Source: Methylocystis sp. SC2
GTDB lineage: Bacteria; Pseudomonadota; Alphaproteobacteria; Rhizobiales; Beijerinckiaceae
Length of the DNA: 64,000 nucleotides
Direction: 5' to 3'
NCBI RefSeq assembly: GCF_000304315.1
Contig: NC_018485.1
Location: 2,636,501 to 2,700,500 of the forward strand
Shown in pieces: positions 1 to 9,580 of the stretch. The translations under genes were made by a program, and so were the position numbers. The first letter of the stretch is position 1, and every line of letters begins with the position of its first letter. Under the pieces are notes generated by a model. It was not told where the DNA came from, did not search any database, and was given only the letters and a program-made list of their open reading frames with translations.

Positions 1-740
1 TCCCGCGCGATTGACGGAAGGCATTCAGGCCGTCCTGCGGCGTGATCATGATGCGTCGCATCGACCTCTTCCGAAGGCGAAGTCGCGGGCGGATGAACAG
101 GAATGTTCGCAGGGCGCGCCCGGATCGCGGCGGCGACAAGTTCGTCGAGCGCGGAAAAGGTGATGAAATAAGATTCATCGAAGGGGCCCACGCCGGTTCG
201 GCCCAATCGGCCCGTCACGACCAGCGAACGGCCACAAATCGTCAGGGCTTCGCCGGTCTTCAGCGCGACCCGCTCCCCAACAAGCAGGCCCCCCGTGGCC
301 GCTACGGGTTTCTCCCCCGCGGGCAGCCAGGATTCGACGGTGAAATCGGTCGCTTGATCATAGGCGATCAGATTGATCGCGCGCCCCTCGACGCTCGCGC
401 GGATGAGACGCTGCGCGGCGACCTTCGCCACGCCGGGAACGGCTCTGAGCTTGTCGCCCAGCGCAGCATCCAGATCGAGATCCGTCGGCTGTATCGTGAG
501 CAACGTGCTGGTGATGTTCACCAGGGCGCCACGCGGCACGACAAGGAGATCGGCGCCCATTCGTGAAAAGGTCGTCAAGATTCCTTCCCGCAACGACCAG
601 CCGGTGACGAAGCCGGAGAAGACGACCCCGACGGCGATCATCACCGCCAAGCCGAGCAGGAGACTGCGCAGCAGCCGACGGCCGACGTTCTGAGCGCCGA
701 GCCGCACCAGCAGGAAGCGCGCGCGATGGCGTTTCGTCAT
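1..740 (-). CDS. ABC transporter permease, FtsX/MacB type (C-terminus cut by window edge)
   Basis: Reading leftwards from an ATG at 740, the frame is open to the window edge (about 246 residues seen). The N-terminus is basic (MTKRHRARFLLVRLGAQN). One hydrophobic membrane segment follows at about residues 24-45, then a long extracytoplasmic region. This is the layout of MacB/FtsX-like permeases, which have one N-terminal helix, a large periplasmic domain and three more helices that would lie off the window. Near the edge there is a His-rich stretch (THHDHAAGRPEC), which may bind metal. Which substrate is moved, and the partner ATPase, cannot be seen. It lies downstream of the Tat-exported propeller gene on the same strand with about 130 bp between, so the two could be co-transcribed. 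Confidence 0.72.
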   Translation of the reverse strand, partial: MTKRHRARFLLVRLGAQNVGRRLLRSLLLGLAVMIAVGVVFSGFVTGWSLREGILTTFSRMGADLLVVPRGALVNITSTLLTIQPTDLDLDAALGDKLRAVPGVAKVAAQRLIRASVEGRAINLIAYDQATDFTVESWLPAGEKPVAATGGLLVGERVALKTGEALTICGRSLVVTGRLGRTGVGPFDESYFITFSALDELVAAAIRARPANIPVHPPATSPSEEVDATHHDHAAGRPECLPSIAR

Positions 741-871
741 AGCGGAACCGTTGTCTGCAGGTCGATGCGGCCTGGCGTATGAGGCGGGGCCGCTTCGTTG
801 AGTAGGCGCGATCGCTTGAGAGGCTCGTCGCCGGACGCAAGCGAGAGTCGTCTTCGCGGGTTCCGATCCTG

Positions 872-2524
872 TCAGACCGTGGTGCAGCGGCTGTGGATCA
901 ATTCTTCGTTGTTCCGCGGAACAATGACGCAGTCGTGGTGACCGCCAAAGTTCGGGATATAACCGACGGGCTCCAGCGTATCCTGCGTAAAGATGAAGGT
1001 TCCTCCTTCGAGCCGCTGGAATCCGCTGAAGATCGCGAGCACATATTTGCCGTCATAGGTGACATGCATGGTCTGCAGGTCAACGCCAACGTTCTCGAAG
1101 CGCTTGATCGTCGTCCAACTATTGGTGTCGACGACGACGATGGCGCTTTTCGCCGGCTTGCGATGCAGCTCGGAGACAAACATCTTTGAGCCGTCCATCG
1201 AATAGGTGATGTGGAACGGGCTCGGCGTCGAGCCGACCCAGTGCGAATCCTTGAACTGGGTGACTCGCTTCCAGTTGCGCGGATCGCGGTCCGAACAATC
1301 GAACACGCCCATGCTGTTTTGTCGGGTGTTGTTCGTCATCGTGAACCATTTGCCATGCGGCCCAAAACCGCATTCGTGTCCCGACGACACGACATTATCC
1401 AGCTTAATGTCCCAAATGCCGTCGGCGATTTTCTTGACCGGAATGCTTTCCTTGGTCGTGCCGTCCGGAGAAGAGATGCACGCAACCGGCTCCATCGTCG
1501 TGCGGTCGATGACGACGCCGACGGCGAACATGCGAAGCGTCACCAGCGAGAGCGGATGGATGGGATGGTGGACGCAATTATCGGCGCCGGTCAGCGTCTT
1601 CACCGAGTCGCCCGGAAGCTGTCCCGAATAGGCGAGATACTCGCCCATGGGCACCATCTCCCAATCGAGTTTGTTTCCCCTGACGCCGCGATAATCATAG
1701 AGCCCGGTGTCAGGCGCCTTTACGAGACGGGAAACGCGAACGGTCCCTCCCTTGAACCAATTGTCCTCGAGCACGCCGTCCGGCTCGTTTCCACGCCAGT
1801 CGAAACGGAAGGCGTCGATCACCGTCGTCTTCTGGTTTCCGGTCGCGCGATTGAAGAAGGCGACCACATCCTTTTGCCCGTCCGCGACCGTGAAGCCAGA
1901 CGCATCCGGGAAGATGACGGTGTGCACGCCAAGTCCGATCCCCGTGGTCTCGGCGACATTCTCGAGCAAATTCATCTGCTGCCCGTCGAAGCCGACGCGA
2001 TAGATCTGATTGCCCTGGCCCCACAAAGGATCGAGCATTCCATGTTCTCGGATCTGCGTGGGGATGCCATAAATCAGGACGTTCTGCGCACCCTGAGTCG
2101 AGTTTACGAACTCGAAGCCCTTGCGCGGGTCGGCCGAAGGGAAGGCCGCGAGATGATGGGCGATCGGGCAGCTGTCGCCATAATTCCAATATTCGATCCA
2201 GGCCATTGTCTTGCCGGTCGCAAGATCCTGCACCTGAGCACCCCCGCCGAGCTTCGTCGGGGTGAGCCAGACATAGTCGCCGAGCGTCGCAAGACGCGGC
2301 GCATTCGCCTCCGCCGCCGACGCTGAGTCTCCCATCAGCCGTGAGAACAGCCCTGTCGCGTTAGCGGATTTGCCGCCTAAGATGGTCCCGATGATTCCGG
2401 CCGTGGCGGCGCGCAGCACTTCTCGGCGTTCCACCCGGCCACGCTGATCGTGAGCCCGCGCAACCTGCGGCGCGGCGATCTCCGACGCCACTTTTTCCGA
2501 CGGGAAGTTTTGATCGGTAGTCAT
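872..2524 (-). CDS. Tat-exported, histidine-rich beta-propeller protein of unknown function
   Basis: The start at 2524 has a clear ribosome site (GGGAGAG) six bases upstream; a longer frame to 2617 lacks one. The 550-residue product begins with a hydrophilic stretch and then a twin-arginine signal (VERREVLRAATAG), so it is exported folded, usually with a cofactor. The rest has repeated YVTN/WD-like blades with many conserved-looking His and Cys positions: DNCVHHPIHPLS, SGHECGFGPHG, SPFHITYSMDG, QTMHVTYDG and GGHHDCVIVP near the C-terminus. His clusters on a propeller recall nitrous oxide reductase and the copper-dependent methanethiol oxidase/SBP56 fold. However, there is no C-terminal CuA domain and I cannot place it in either family. 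A metal-containing periplasmic propeller is inference. Confidence 0.8.
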   Translation of the reverse strand: MTTDQNFPSEKVASEIAAPQVARAHDQRGRVERREVLRAATAGIIGTILGGKSANATGLFSRLMGDSASAAEANAPRLATLGDYVWLTPTKLGGGAQVQDLATGKTMAWIEYWNYGDSCPIAHHLAAFPSADPRKGFEFVNSTQGAQNVLIYGIPTQIREHGMLDPLWGQGNQIYRVGFDGQQMNLLENVAETTGIGLGVHTVIFPDASGFTVADGQKDVVAFFNRATGNQKTTVIDAFRFDWRGNEPDGVLEDNWFKGGTVRVSRLVKAPDTGLYDYRGVRGNKLDWEMVPMGEYLAYSGQLPGDSVKTLTGADNCVHHPIHPLSLVTLRMFAVGVVIDRTTMEPVACISSPDGTTKESIPVKKIADGIWDIKLDNVVSSGHECGFGPHGKWFTMTNNTRQNSMGVFDCSDRDPRNWKRVTQFKDSHWVGSTPSPFHITYSMDGSKMFVSELHRKPAKSAIVVVDTNSWTTIKRFENVGVDLQTMHVTYDGKYVLAIFSGFQRLEGGTFIFTQDTLEPVGYIPNFGGHHDCVIVPRNNEELIHSRCTTV

Positions 2525-2678
2525 CGGTCTCTCCCTAAGCGCGCAGCGAGCTTGATCCCATCCATTGGATCGAGACGTCGAAAAGGTCTGCGATATAGTT
2601 CTTCGCCCGGCAAGCATTTTTGTCGATGCTCAAGATTCGCTTGAGCGAGGTGGTCGCGCTTCTGACGCGGCCAATGAG

Positions 2679-3842
2679 CTACGCCCCCGGACAATAATCC
2701 GATCTTTCGCCCGCGACCCAAGCGGCGGAAACCGAAATATCCGTCGGGTCGAACGCTATCATGTCGGCGCGATATCCCGGCGCGAGCCGCCCGAGCGAGC
2801 GTCCGAGCCCCAGAAACTCGGCGGGGTGGCGAGAGGCGCAGCGCAGCGCCTGCTCCAGAGGCAGGCCGAGAAGCCGCACGCAGTTGCGCACCGCGCTCGC
2901 CATCTCGATCGACGATCCTGCAAGCGCGCCCTCCTGCGTCCGGCAACTGCCGTCGCGCACAGTGATCGGCGCGCCAAGGAGATCGAACTCCGCCTTTATC
3001 CCGCCGACCGGCGGCATGGCGTCGCTCACCAGCATGGGGCGCCCGACGCCGCGCATCGCCAATCCTAGCATTGCGGGCGCGACGTGCTCGCCGTCGACGA
3101 TCATCCCGTAAAAGGCGTCGGGCGACTCGAGCGCCGCCGCGACAGGTCCGGGCTCGCGGGCGGAAAGCGGACGCATCGCGTTGAACAAATGCGTGAAGCC
3201 CGTCAGGCCTTGCGCCATCGCGGCGCGGGTTTGCGCATAAGTCGCCATCGAATGACCGAGCGAGACCTTCGCGCCCGCGGCGACAAGTTCGGCGATGAAG
3301 CCGTCGGGCGCCTCCTCTGGCGCGAGCGTCACGAGCAATACGCCCGCGCGAAACGCGCCGAGCATCTGGCGATGATGGGCTTGCGGGCGGCGGATAAACG
3401 CGCGCCGATGAACGCCCGGCTTTTCCGGCGACAGAAAAGGGCCCTCGAGATGGATCCCGAGAACGCCGGGCTCGCGCGGCATGATTGCGCTGACGGCGCC
3501 AAGCGCCGCCGCCATCGCCTCATCGCTGTCGGTGATGAGCGTCGGCAAAAGCGACGTCACGCCGAACTTGCGATGCGCCTGCGCCATCTTCGCCAGAGCG
3601 GCGGGCGTCGGATCGGCGTTGAAAAGGACGTCGCCGCCGCCGTTGACCTGAATGTCGATAAAGCCGGGCGCGAGCCATGCGCCTTGAGGGACGTCGTAAA
3701 CGTCAATCGAAGAGGGGACATCCGATCTCGGCGTCAGCGCCGCGATTTGCATATCTTCGATGACGACGGCGAAGTCGTCATGTTTTTCGTCGCCGTCGAA
3801 GACGACGTCCGCGGCCACCGCGCATCGAGAGCAGCCGTTCAT
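2679..3842 (-). CDS. nagA: N-acetylglucosamine-6-phosphate deacetylase
   Basis: Removes the acetyl group from GlcNAc-6-phosphate in amino-sugar and peptidoglycan recycling (cytoplasmic). The 387-residue product is of normal length for NagA. It shows the amidohydrolase features APGFIDIQVNGGG near residue 55, GIHLEGPFLSPEKPGVH (metal-binding Glu), the metal ligands in SLGHSMA and FTHLFNAM, and the catalytic Asp in LVSDAMPP. The start at 3842 is chosen because its ATG overlaps the stop of the upstream sugar isomerase gene (ATGA), giving translational coupling; a longer frame upstream is antisense-like. Together with the SIS-type deaminase it converts GlcNAc-6-P to fructose-6-P. Confidence 0.93.
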   Translation of the reverse strand: MNGCSRCAVAADVVFDGDEKHDDFAVVIEDMQIAALTPRSDVPSSIDVYDVPQGAWLAPGFIDIQVNGGGDVLFNADPTPAALAKMAQAHRKFGVTSLLPTLITDSDEAMAAALGAVSAIMPREPGVLGIHLEGPFLSPEKPGVHRRAFIRRPQAHHRQMLGAFRAGVLLVTLAPEEAPDGFIAELVAAGAKVSLGHSMATYAQTRAAMAQGLTGFTHLFNAMRPLSAREPGPVAAALESPDAFYGMIVDGEHVAPAMLGLAMRGVGRPMLVSDAMPPVGGIKAEFDLLGAPITVRDGSCRTQEGALAGSSIEMASAVRNCVRLLGLPLEQALRCASRHPAEFLGLGRSLGRLAPGYRADMIAFDPTDISVSAAWVAGERSDYCPGA

Positions 3843-4870
3843 CGCGTGCGCGTGATCTTGCGCAGGTGGCGCGGCCGGTCGGCGTTCTTTCCGCGCATCG
3901 CCGCCAGGCGGACGACCATGGCGTAGAAGCTCTGGATCAGACAGATCGCGTCGGTTTCGGGATGTTGGGGAGGCAATGCTGGAAGCCGGTCCGGAGTCCG
4001 CTCGTTCGAGGAGGTGATGAAGACCGCCGCTCCCTTTGCCCTGAGATCCGCGGCAAGCTGCGTCATGCCCGCGGCGGCGGCGTCGGTCGGCGCAAACATG
4101 AGCACGGGATAGTGAGGCGCCACCAGAGCGACCGGGCCGTGGAGGAATTCGGCCGACGAAAAGCATTCCGCATGCAGATCCGAGGTTTCCTTCAGTTTCA
4201 GGGCGGCCTCGCGCGCGATGGCGAGCGTCGGACCGCGTCCGATCGTGACGAGGCTTTCGGCGCCTGCGATCTTCTCCAGGACGCCGCTCCAGTCGAGGTC
4301 GCCGGCGGCGGCGAGGCGATCCGGCAATGACACCAGCGCGTTCGCGAGCGGCTCGTCCTCGGCCCAGAAGGCCACCAGTCGGGCAAGCGCCGCAACCGAT
4401 GCGACGAAGGTCTTGGTCGCAGGGATGCTGAGCTCGGGGCCCGCCGTCATCGGCAACACGAATTCGCAGGCCTGCGCCAGCCCGCTCGCCGGGTCATTGG
4501 TGATGCAGGCGGTCACCGCGCCGCAAGCGCGCGCCGCGGCGGCCTGTTCGATGATGTCGCTGCTTTCGCCCGACTGTGAAATCGCGAGAAAGAGCTGGTC
4601 AGTCAGGCGCAGAGGCCGATGATAGATGGTGGTGATGCTGGGCGCGGCGGGCGCCGTCACGACGCCGAGGTATCGCTCGATCAGATGCTTGCCGAAGGTC
4701 GCGGCATGCGCCGAACTGCCGCGCGCGCAGGTGACGACGACTTGAGGCGGCGTGCGGCGTAAGCGATCCGCGAGCATAGGGAGAACCTCGGCGAGCCCGT
4801 CACCCTGCCGTCGCACGGCCGCCGGAGCCTCTCGCATATCGGAAATCATCTGCGCGTCGAGGACGGTCAT
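3839..4870 (-). CDS. SIS-domain glucosamine-6-phosphate deaminase (NagB-II/AgaS type)
   Basis: A 343-residue protein with two SIS (sugar isomerase) domains and no glutaminase domain, unlike full-length GlmS. Motifs: TCARGSSAHAATFGKH and AISQSGESSDIIE in the first SIS domain, IGRGPTLAIAREAALKLKE and SSAEFLHGP in the second. The typical GlmS isomerase C-terminal sequence is modified, as in NagB-II enzymes, which deaminate glucosamine-6-phosphate to fructose-6-phosphate. It is coupled to nagA through a 4-base overlap. It is divergent from murQ, so one intergenic region (4871-5046) probably drives the recycling genes in both directions. Confidence 0.88.
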   Translation of the reverse strand: MTVLDAQMISDMREAPAAVRRQGDGLAEVLPMLADRLRRTPPQVVVTCARGSSAHAATFGKHLIERYLGVVTAPAAPSITTIYHRPLRLTDQLFLAISQSGESSDIIEQAAAARACGAVTACITNDPASGLAQACEFVLPMTAGPELSIPATKTFVASVAALARLVAFWAEDEPLANALVSLPDRLAAAGDLDWSGVLEKIAGAESLVTIGRGPTLAIAREAALKLKETSDLHAECFSSAEFLHGPVALVAPHYPVLMFAPTDAAAAGMTQLAADLRAKGAAVFITSSNERTPDRLPALPPQHPETDAICLIQSFYAMVVRLAAMRGKNADRPRHLRKITRTR

Positions 4871-5046
4871 TGGTTGAGGCTTCCGGTCAAACCCATCAGC
4901 ACAGAGATTGAGCCGGACGCGCGGGAAAGCAAGTTCCAGCGCAGCTCCCGCGTCGGCGCCGGCGTCATGAGCGGGCTGACAGGAAGCTTAGCTTGAACTC
5001 TTCCCAGCATTTGGCCATATGCGCCATATCAGCTGGAATTGCGCCG

Positions 5047-6003
5047 ATGTGCCCGACGGAGACCGAACGCCAAAGTCCGCGCTATGCCAAGATCGACGTC
5101 TGGGAGCCGGCCGAGATCCTGGATTCGATGATCGAGGGGCAATTTTCCGCCGTCGCCGCCGTTCGCGCCGCGCGACCGGCGATTGAGCGGGCGGCGCTGG
5201 CGATTGAGCGCCGGCTGCGCGGGCCTGGACGGCTCGTTTACGTCGGCGCGGGCACATCCGGTCGTTTGGCCGCCCAGGATGGGGCGGAGCTCATGCCGAC
5301 CTTCGGCTGGCCGCAAGATCGGCTTCTGCTCCTCATGGCGGGCGGACAAACCGCCCTGCTGCACGCCGTCGAAGGCGCCGAAGACCAGGACCACCAGGCG
5401 GTCGAACTCGTTCGGCGGCATGAGATCGGGGCGTCCGATGTGACCGTCGCGGTGGCCGCAAGCGGCACGACGCCATTTACGCTCGCCTGTTTGCGCGAGG
5501 CGAAAAACAGAGGCTCCTTGACGATCGGCGTCGCGAACAATCGCGGGACGCCGCTTCTCCAGGAGGCCGACCATGCGATTTTTCTCGAAACCGGCGCGGA
5601 GCCGATCGCCGGCTCGACGCGGATGAAGGCGGGTACCGCCCAGCGAATTACACTGATTCTGCTCTCGTCGCTCGTCATGATCCTGCTCGGGCGCGTCTAC
5701 GACGGCCTCATGGTGGATGTGCAGGCTTCGAACAAGAAACTGGTCCGACGGAGCGAAAAAATCCTGTCGCGGCTGACCGGCCGCGGCGACGAGGAGATCC
5801 ATGAAGCCTTGCAGCGCGCCGGCGGGAGCGTGAAGCTCGCCTTTCTCTTGCTGCAGGGCCACGGGCTCGCCAAGGCGGCGGCGGCGTTGGAAGAGGCAGA
5901 GGGCCATTTGCGTCGCGCCATGAGCTTGATGGTCGAGCGGCCAAAGGCGGCGGACCTTCGAGAGAGCCAGCCGTATATTCGTGAAGACGCGACGCACGAA
6001 TAG
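5047..6003 (+). CDS. murQ: N-acetylmuramic acid 6-phosphate etherase
   Basis: Cleaves the lactyl ether of MurNAc-6-phosphate to GlcNAc-6-phosphate and D-lactate, feeding NagA. The 318-residue product contains the MurQ signature VGAGTSGRLAAQDGAEL, AGGQTALLHAVEGAED (catalytic Glu), VAASGTTPF and GSTRMKAGTAQ. The ATG at 5047 places TERQSPRYAKID where the family usually begins. An in-frame TTG at 4993 preceded by AGGAAG would add 18 residues and cannot be excluded. It converges on nagZ with only three bases between the stop codons. Confidence 0.92.
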   Translation: MCPTETERQSPRYAKIDVWEPAEILDSMIEGQFSAVAAVRAARPAIERAALAIERRLRGPGRLVYVGAGTSGRLAAQDGAELMPTFGWPQDRLLLLMAGGQTALLHAVEGAEDQDHQAVELVRRHEIGASDVTVAVAASGTTPFTLACLREAKNRGSLTIGVANNRGTPLLQEADHAIFLETGAEPIAGSTRMKAGTAQRITLILLSSLVMILLGRVYDGLMVDVQASNKKLVRRSEKILSRLTGRGDEEIHEALQRAGGSVKLAFLLLQGHGLAKAAAALEEAEGHLRRAMSLMVERPKAADLRESQPYIREDATHE

Positions 6004-6006
6004 GGC

Positions 6007-7038
6007 TTAATCGCGCCGGTTTAGACTCTGCGCGCTCGCGCTGCACTCGGATTTCAGCTTCCGTATGCGTGTGATCGACGCCTCGGCGTGCGCCCGCATC
6101 GACGCATCCTGCGCGTAGGCCTGGAGCAGCCGACGGGCGAATTCCGCCGCCTGGTCCTGCTCGTCCTTCAAGTTGTTGCCGATGAGGATCAAATCCGCGC
6201 CGGCGTGAACCGCCTTGGCGCAGGCCTCGCCCGTCGACATCAGCTTTTGCACGCCCTGCATTTGCAAATCGTCGGTCAGGATGCAGGCGTCCGGCGCCCA
6301 GGCGCGCATTTTATCCACCGCGACGGCGGAGAGGCAGACGGGCGTGTCTCTCTCCCATTGATTCACGATGCCATGGCTGAACAGGACCATCGGCACGCGT
6401 AAGATCAGCTCCTTGAACACATTCACCTGCGCATCGGTCAGGCAATCGGAAAGATCCATGACATGGTCATGGGGGTTCACCTTCGCGCCGCCGGTTCCGG
6501 GGAAGTGCTTCAAACAGAGTTTCAAATTCACCGAAGCAGCGACTTCCGCCAGCGCCTCCGCGCATTCTTTGACAACCTTCGGATCGCTCGAATAGCTGCG
6601 CTGGACGGACCCCACATCCGGGCTGTCGGGGTTTATGTCGAGATCGACGACCGGCGACAGGTTCACATCGATGCCGATCTGTCGCATCTGCGCATAGGAG
6701 GGACGTAATACCTCCCGTCGTTCTGAGTCTGTCAGTCGACCGAACTGGCGAGCGCTGGGCAGCGCAATAAAGCCGCGCTCTTCCTTCAGCCGGCGGACCT
6801 TGCCGCCTTCTTGATCGATAAAAATCAGCGGACGCGAGGGGAGAGCGTGAAGTCCCTCGCAAAGCTCCTCGAGCTGAGCCGGGTCAAAGACGTTCCGTTC
6901 GAATTTTTTATCGGTACAGTCGTAATCGAAAAGAATGACTCCGCCCAAGCCGAAGCTACGGGCGAAATCCCGCAGCCAGCCAGGGATGAGCGGGTCGCGA
7001 AAACCCAAGATGAACAGTTCGCCGATCGGGAGGTCCAT
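6007..7038 (-). CDS. nagZ: beta-N-acetylhexosaminidase (GH3)
   Basis: Glycoside hydrolase family 3 enzyme, 343 residues without signal peptide, as expected for cytoplasmic NagZ that releases GlcNAc from anhydromuropeptides. Visible motifs: IDQEGGKVRRL, the substrate-binding KHFPGTGG at about residue 178, the NPHDHV loop carrying the His/Asp dyad typical of NagZ, and the catalytic nucleophile Asp in LTDDLQMQG. It lies tail to tail with murQ. With nagA and the SIS deaminase it completes a peptidoglycan-recycling block, although no AmpD, AnmK or permease gene is present here. Confidence 0.92.
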   Translation of the reverse strand: MDLPIGELFILGFRDPLIPGWLRDFARSFGLGGVILFDYDCTDKKFERNVFDPAQLEELCEGLHALPSRPLIFIDQEGGKVRRLKEERGFIALPSARQFGRLTDSERREVLRPSYAQMRQIGIDVNLSPVVDLDINPDSPDVGSVQRSYSSDPKVVKECAEALAEVAASVNLKLCLKHFPGTGGAKVNPHDHVMDLSDCLTDAQVNVFKELILRVPMVLFSHGIVNQWERDTPVCLSAVAVDKMRAWAPDACILTDDLQMQGVQKLMSTGEACAKAVHAGADLILIGNNLKDEQDQAAEFARRLLQAYAQDASMRAHAEASITRIRKLKSECSASAQSLNRRD

Positions 7039-7188
7039 GAGCGTAAGATGGTAAGGGCGAGAGGACTGTCAAAGCAGTCGCTCGACGCCATCCACCTCGA
7101 TGTTGCGCTGATCAGCTGATGTCAGACTCAACTACATGTCGGAGGCTCGTTAAGGCGGCGCATCGTCCTCAACTCTGTAGCCGCGATA

Positions 7189-8424
7189 TCAGAGTTTGCG
7201 CACAGCGCCGTCGGCTGTCTCGACCCTGATGTCGGCGAAACGGCATGCGCCGCGGCGGCGCTGGAACGGCGTGATCGCCAACAGCCAGACATGGCTGATC
7301 GCCTTGGCCGATCCGGCGATATGGGCGGCGTAGTCGGAAGCGACGTCCCGTTCCAGCTCCCGCCACGATCCGAGGCCCTTCGTGCCGGAAGCGACGATCA
7401 TATGGGTCTCGATGGCGTTCCAGCCGGCCAGCGGACAGCGGAAAACCTTGCCCTCGGGCAGCGCCGCGCTCCAGATATAGGTGAGGTCCTGCCCGTCGTC
7501 GAATTTCACGCCGATGGACAGATAATCGTGAACGGGCGCCTGATCTTCCGGTACGGCAGACGGCAGCTCGTCGATCTTCCAACGCCAGCCGAGTTTCGGA
7601 GCGGAGGCGAGTGGAAGAGTCAGCGGCCGCTCGATGATGGAAGCGGCTCCCGCGCTCTCGCAGACGATCTCGCCGTTCGCGTCCCAGACGAAGCTCTCCT
7701 CGCCGCCGCCGAGCAAAAAGAGATTGGACCAGCCTTCCGGCAGCCTGCGATTACGGCGCAGGCGCGCGAGCTCCGTCGCCATAAGAGCGCCGACGTCGCC
7801 ACTCGCGGCGGCAAGGCTCGCGAGAAGGCTCGCGAGGCCAGTGGCGGCGTCGCCGCGCCATAGAAGCGCAAGGCCGGTCATTCTCACGTCGTCCTTGCGA
7901 TAAACGTCCGCCGGAATCGTAAGTCGGCCGTCCGCGTCGGCGTACAGCGTCGCCAAGCGGGCCACCTCGACGGGACCGTCATGCGACGCGGTCATGGTGC
8001 TCGTGTCCGTGCCCGGACTAAAGATCGGCTGTCGATTCCGCACGCGCGCGTGGAAGGCGAGACCGGGACGAAACCACAGGTCATGTTGACGAGACAGCCA
8101 CCATCGTCCGGCGACGAGAAAAGTGATCTGCTGACCTTTCACGGCCTCAAGGCCGAGATCGATCCACGGCGGATCGGAGCCGTTTATCTCGAAGACGCGA
8201 TAGTCCGCGAGTTCGGGCGAATGCGCTCCGGCGAGAAGATCCTCGATCCCCTTCCTGAAATCCGCCGGCGCGGGAACGCCCTGCTCGGCGGCGAAGACGG
8301 CCTCGGACGCGAAGGGCGCGGCGACGCCGAGAGCCATCGCGCGCCGCAAGATGTCGCGCCGCGAAACGCCGCCCCACGCCGTTCCATTCGCAGCGCGAGA
8401 AGGATTGAGACAATAAACGCACAT
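7189..8424 (-). CDS. Tat-signal DUF3047 domain protein
   Basis: From the start at 8424 the 411-residue product begins MCVYCLNPS and has a twin-arginine signal (VSRRDILRRAMALGVAAPF). The C-terminal third matches the DUF3047 pattern: GWRWKIDELP, an acidic segment with YLSIGVKFDDG, SAALPEGKVFRCP, SWRELERDVASDYAAH and the closing GACRFADIRVE. The N-terminal half (a sugar-binding-like beta region, GRWWLSRQHDLWFRPG) is less typical and makes the protein longer than DUF3047 alone. Function is unknown; it should be periplasmic. It is divergent from the AraC regulator, which may control it. Confidence 0.75.
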   Translation of the reverse strand: MCVYCLNPSRAANGTAWGGVSRRDILRRAMALGVAAPFASEAVFAAEQGVPAPADFRKGIEDLLAGAHSPELADYRVFEINGSDPPWIDLGLEAVKGQQITFLVAGRWWLSRQHDLWFRPGLAFHARVRNRQPIFSPGTDTSTMTASHDGPVEVARLATLYADADGRLTIPADVYRKDDVRMTGLALLWRGDAATGLASLLASLAAASGDVGALMATELARLRRNRRLPEGWSNLFLLGGGEESFVWDANGEIVCESAGAASIIERPLTLPLASAPKLGWRWKIDELPSAVPEDQAPVHDYLSIGVKFDDGQDLTYIWSAALPEGKVFRCPLAGWNAIETHMIVASGTKGLGSWRELERDVASDYAAHIAGSAKAISHVWLLAITPFQRRRGACRFADIRVETADGAVRKL

Positions 8425-8566
8425 TGGCTTTCTTTCTGATCTTTCGCCGAAGCGGCGTGACTGGCGCGGGTTCATCAGCGGAAGGCGGAATGTTATGCTT
8501 CACGCCGAAGAACTGCATGCCAGGACATGCCGAAAACCGACGTTTGGTGGCGCGCGAGGGCAATCG

Positions 8567-9580
8567 ATGCGACGAACGGGATATACGCGCGCGAGCACGC
8601 TCGGACCGATCGCGGACGTCGTCGCCGCGAACGGCGGCTCGATCGAGCGGGTCTTTCGCCGCGCCGAGCTTCCCCTCGGTTTGCTGGAATCGCCGGACAC
8701 GCTTCTGCCTCTGCGCGACCATTTCCGGCTGCTCGCGATCTGCTCGCGCGAATTGCGGGACGAGGCTTTCGCAGCCCGGCTCGGCCGCCAGACGTCGATC
8801 GCGGGCTTAGGAGTCTATGGCAAGTGGGTCATCCAAGCGCCCACCTTGTTGGAAGCGATCCATCGCGCGGGAACAAGCCTGCCGCACATGATGCAGAGCG
8901 CGACGCGGCTCACCGTCCGACGAGACGGCGACGACGTGCACTGGTCATATGAGTTAGCCGACCCCGCTACGGATGGACGTCCGCAGAACGAGATTCTCGC
9001 GCTCTGGTACATGATCGTCATGATCCGCCATTTCGTCGGCGCGGGCTGGCTGCCAAATCGAATCGTAGTTGGGGGTCTGCCCGCCAACGCCCGGCGTCGC
9101 ATCGACGAGCAGATGGGCGTCGATACGGTAATCTGCGACAGACCCGGCGCGATCGTTTTCGATCAACGGCTGCTGATGGCCGTGAATCCGCATCTCGATG
9201 CGAATCGAGGTCTCAGCGCCGACGAACTCGATCGCATCTTCGACATTCCGGATCCGGATGACATGCCGGGCAATGTCGGCGCCTTGATCGATCTTGAGCT
9301 TCTCGACGGTCGCCCCGACCTTTCCCGAATTGTTCGTCGGGCGGGCTTATCGCAGCGAACGCTGCAGCGCCGGCTCGCCGAATCCGGGCTGAGCTTCTCC
9401 GATCTCTTGAAGAATAAACTGCAACGACGGGCGATGAGTCTGTTATGCCAATCCTGGTCGATCACCGAGATCGCCTTGATGCTCGGCTATCGTGACTCCG
9501 CGCATTTCAGCCGCGCCTTCGAGCGCTGGAGCGGAGTGGCCCCCAGTCGATGGCGGGATCTGGCGAAGCCTGGCGGATGA
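8567..9580 (+). CDS. AraC-family transcriptional regulator (arabinose-binding-like N-terminal domain)
   Basis: The start at 8567 follows a GAGGG site; longer frames have no ribosome site. The 337-residue product has an N-terminal region of the AraC_E/OruR kind (residues about 10-210). A C-terminal AraC DNA-binding domain carries both helix-turn-helices: LSQRTLQRRLAESGLSFSDLL and WSITEIALMLGYRDSAHFSRAF, ending GVAPSRWR. This class responds to small molecules. It is divergent from the DUF3047 gene with about 140 bp between. The ligand is unknown. Confidence 0.9.
   Translation: MRRTGYTRASTLGPIADVVAANGGSIERVFRRAELPLGLLESPDTLLPLRDHFRLLAICSRELRDEAFAARLGRQTSIAGLGVYGKWVIQAPTLLEAIHRAGTSLPHMMQSATRLTVRRDGDDVHWSYELADPATDGRPQNEILALWYMIVMIRHFVGAGWLPNRIVVGGLPANARRRIDEQMGVDTVICDRPGAIVFDQRLLMAVNPHLDANRGLSADELDRIFDIPDPDDMPGNVGALIDLELLDGRPDLSRIVRRAGLSQRTLQRRLAESGLSFSDLLKNKLQRRAMSLLCQSWSITEIALMLGYRDSAHFSRAFERWSGVAPSRWRDLAKPGG

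Noticed and set aside
872..2524. Nitrous oxide reductase (NosZ)
   Set aside because: His-rich propeller, but no CuA C-terminal domain and no nos accessory genes.
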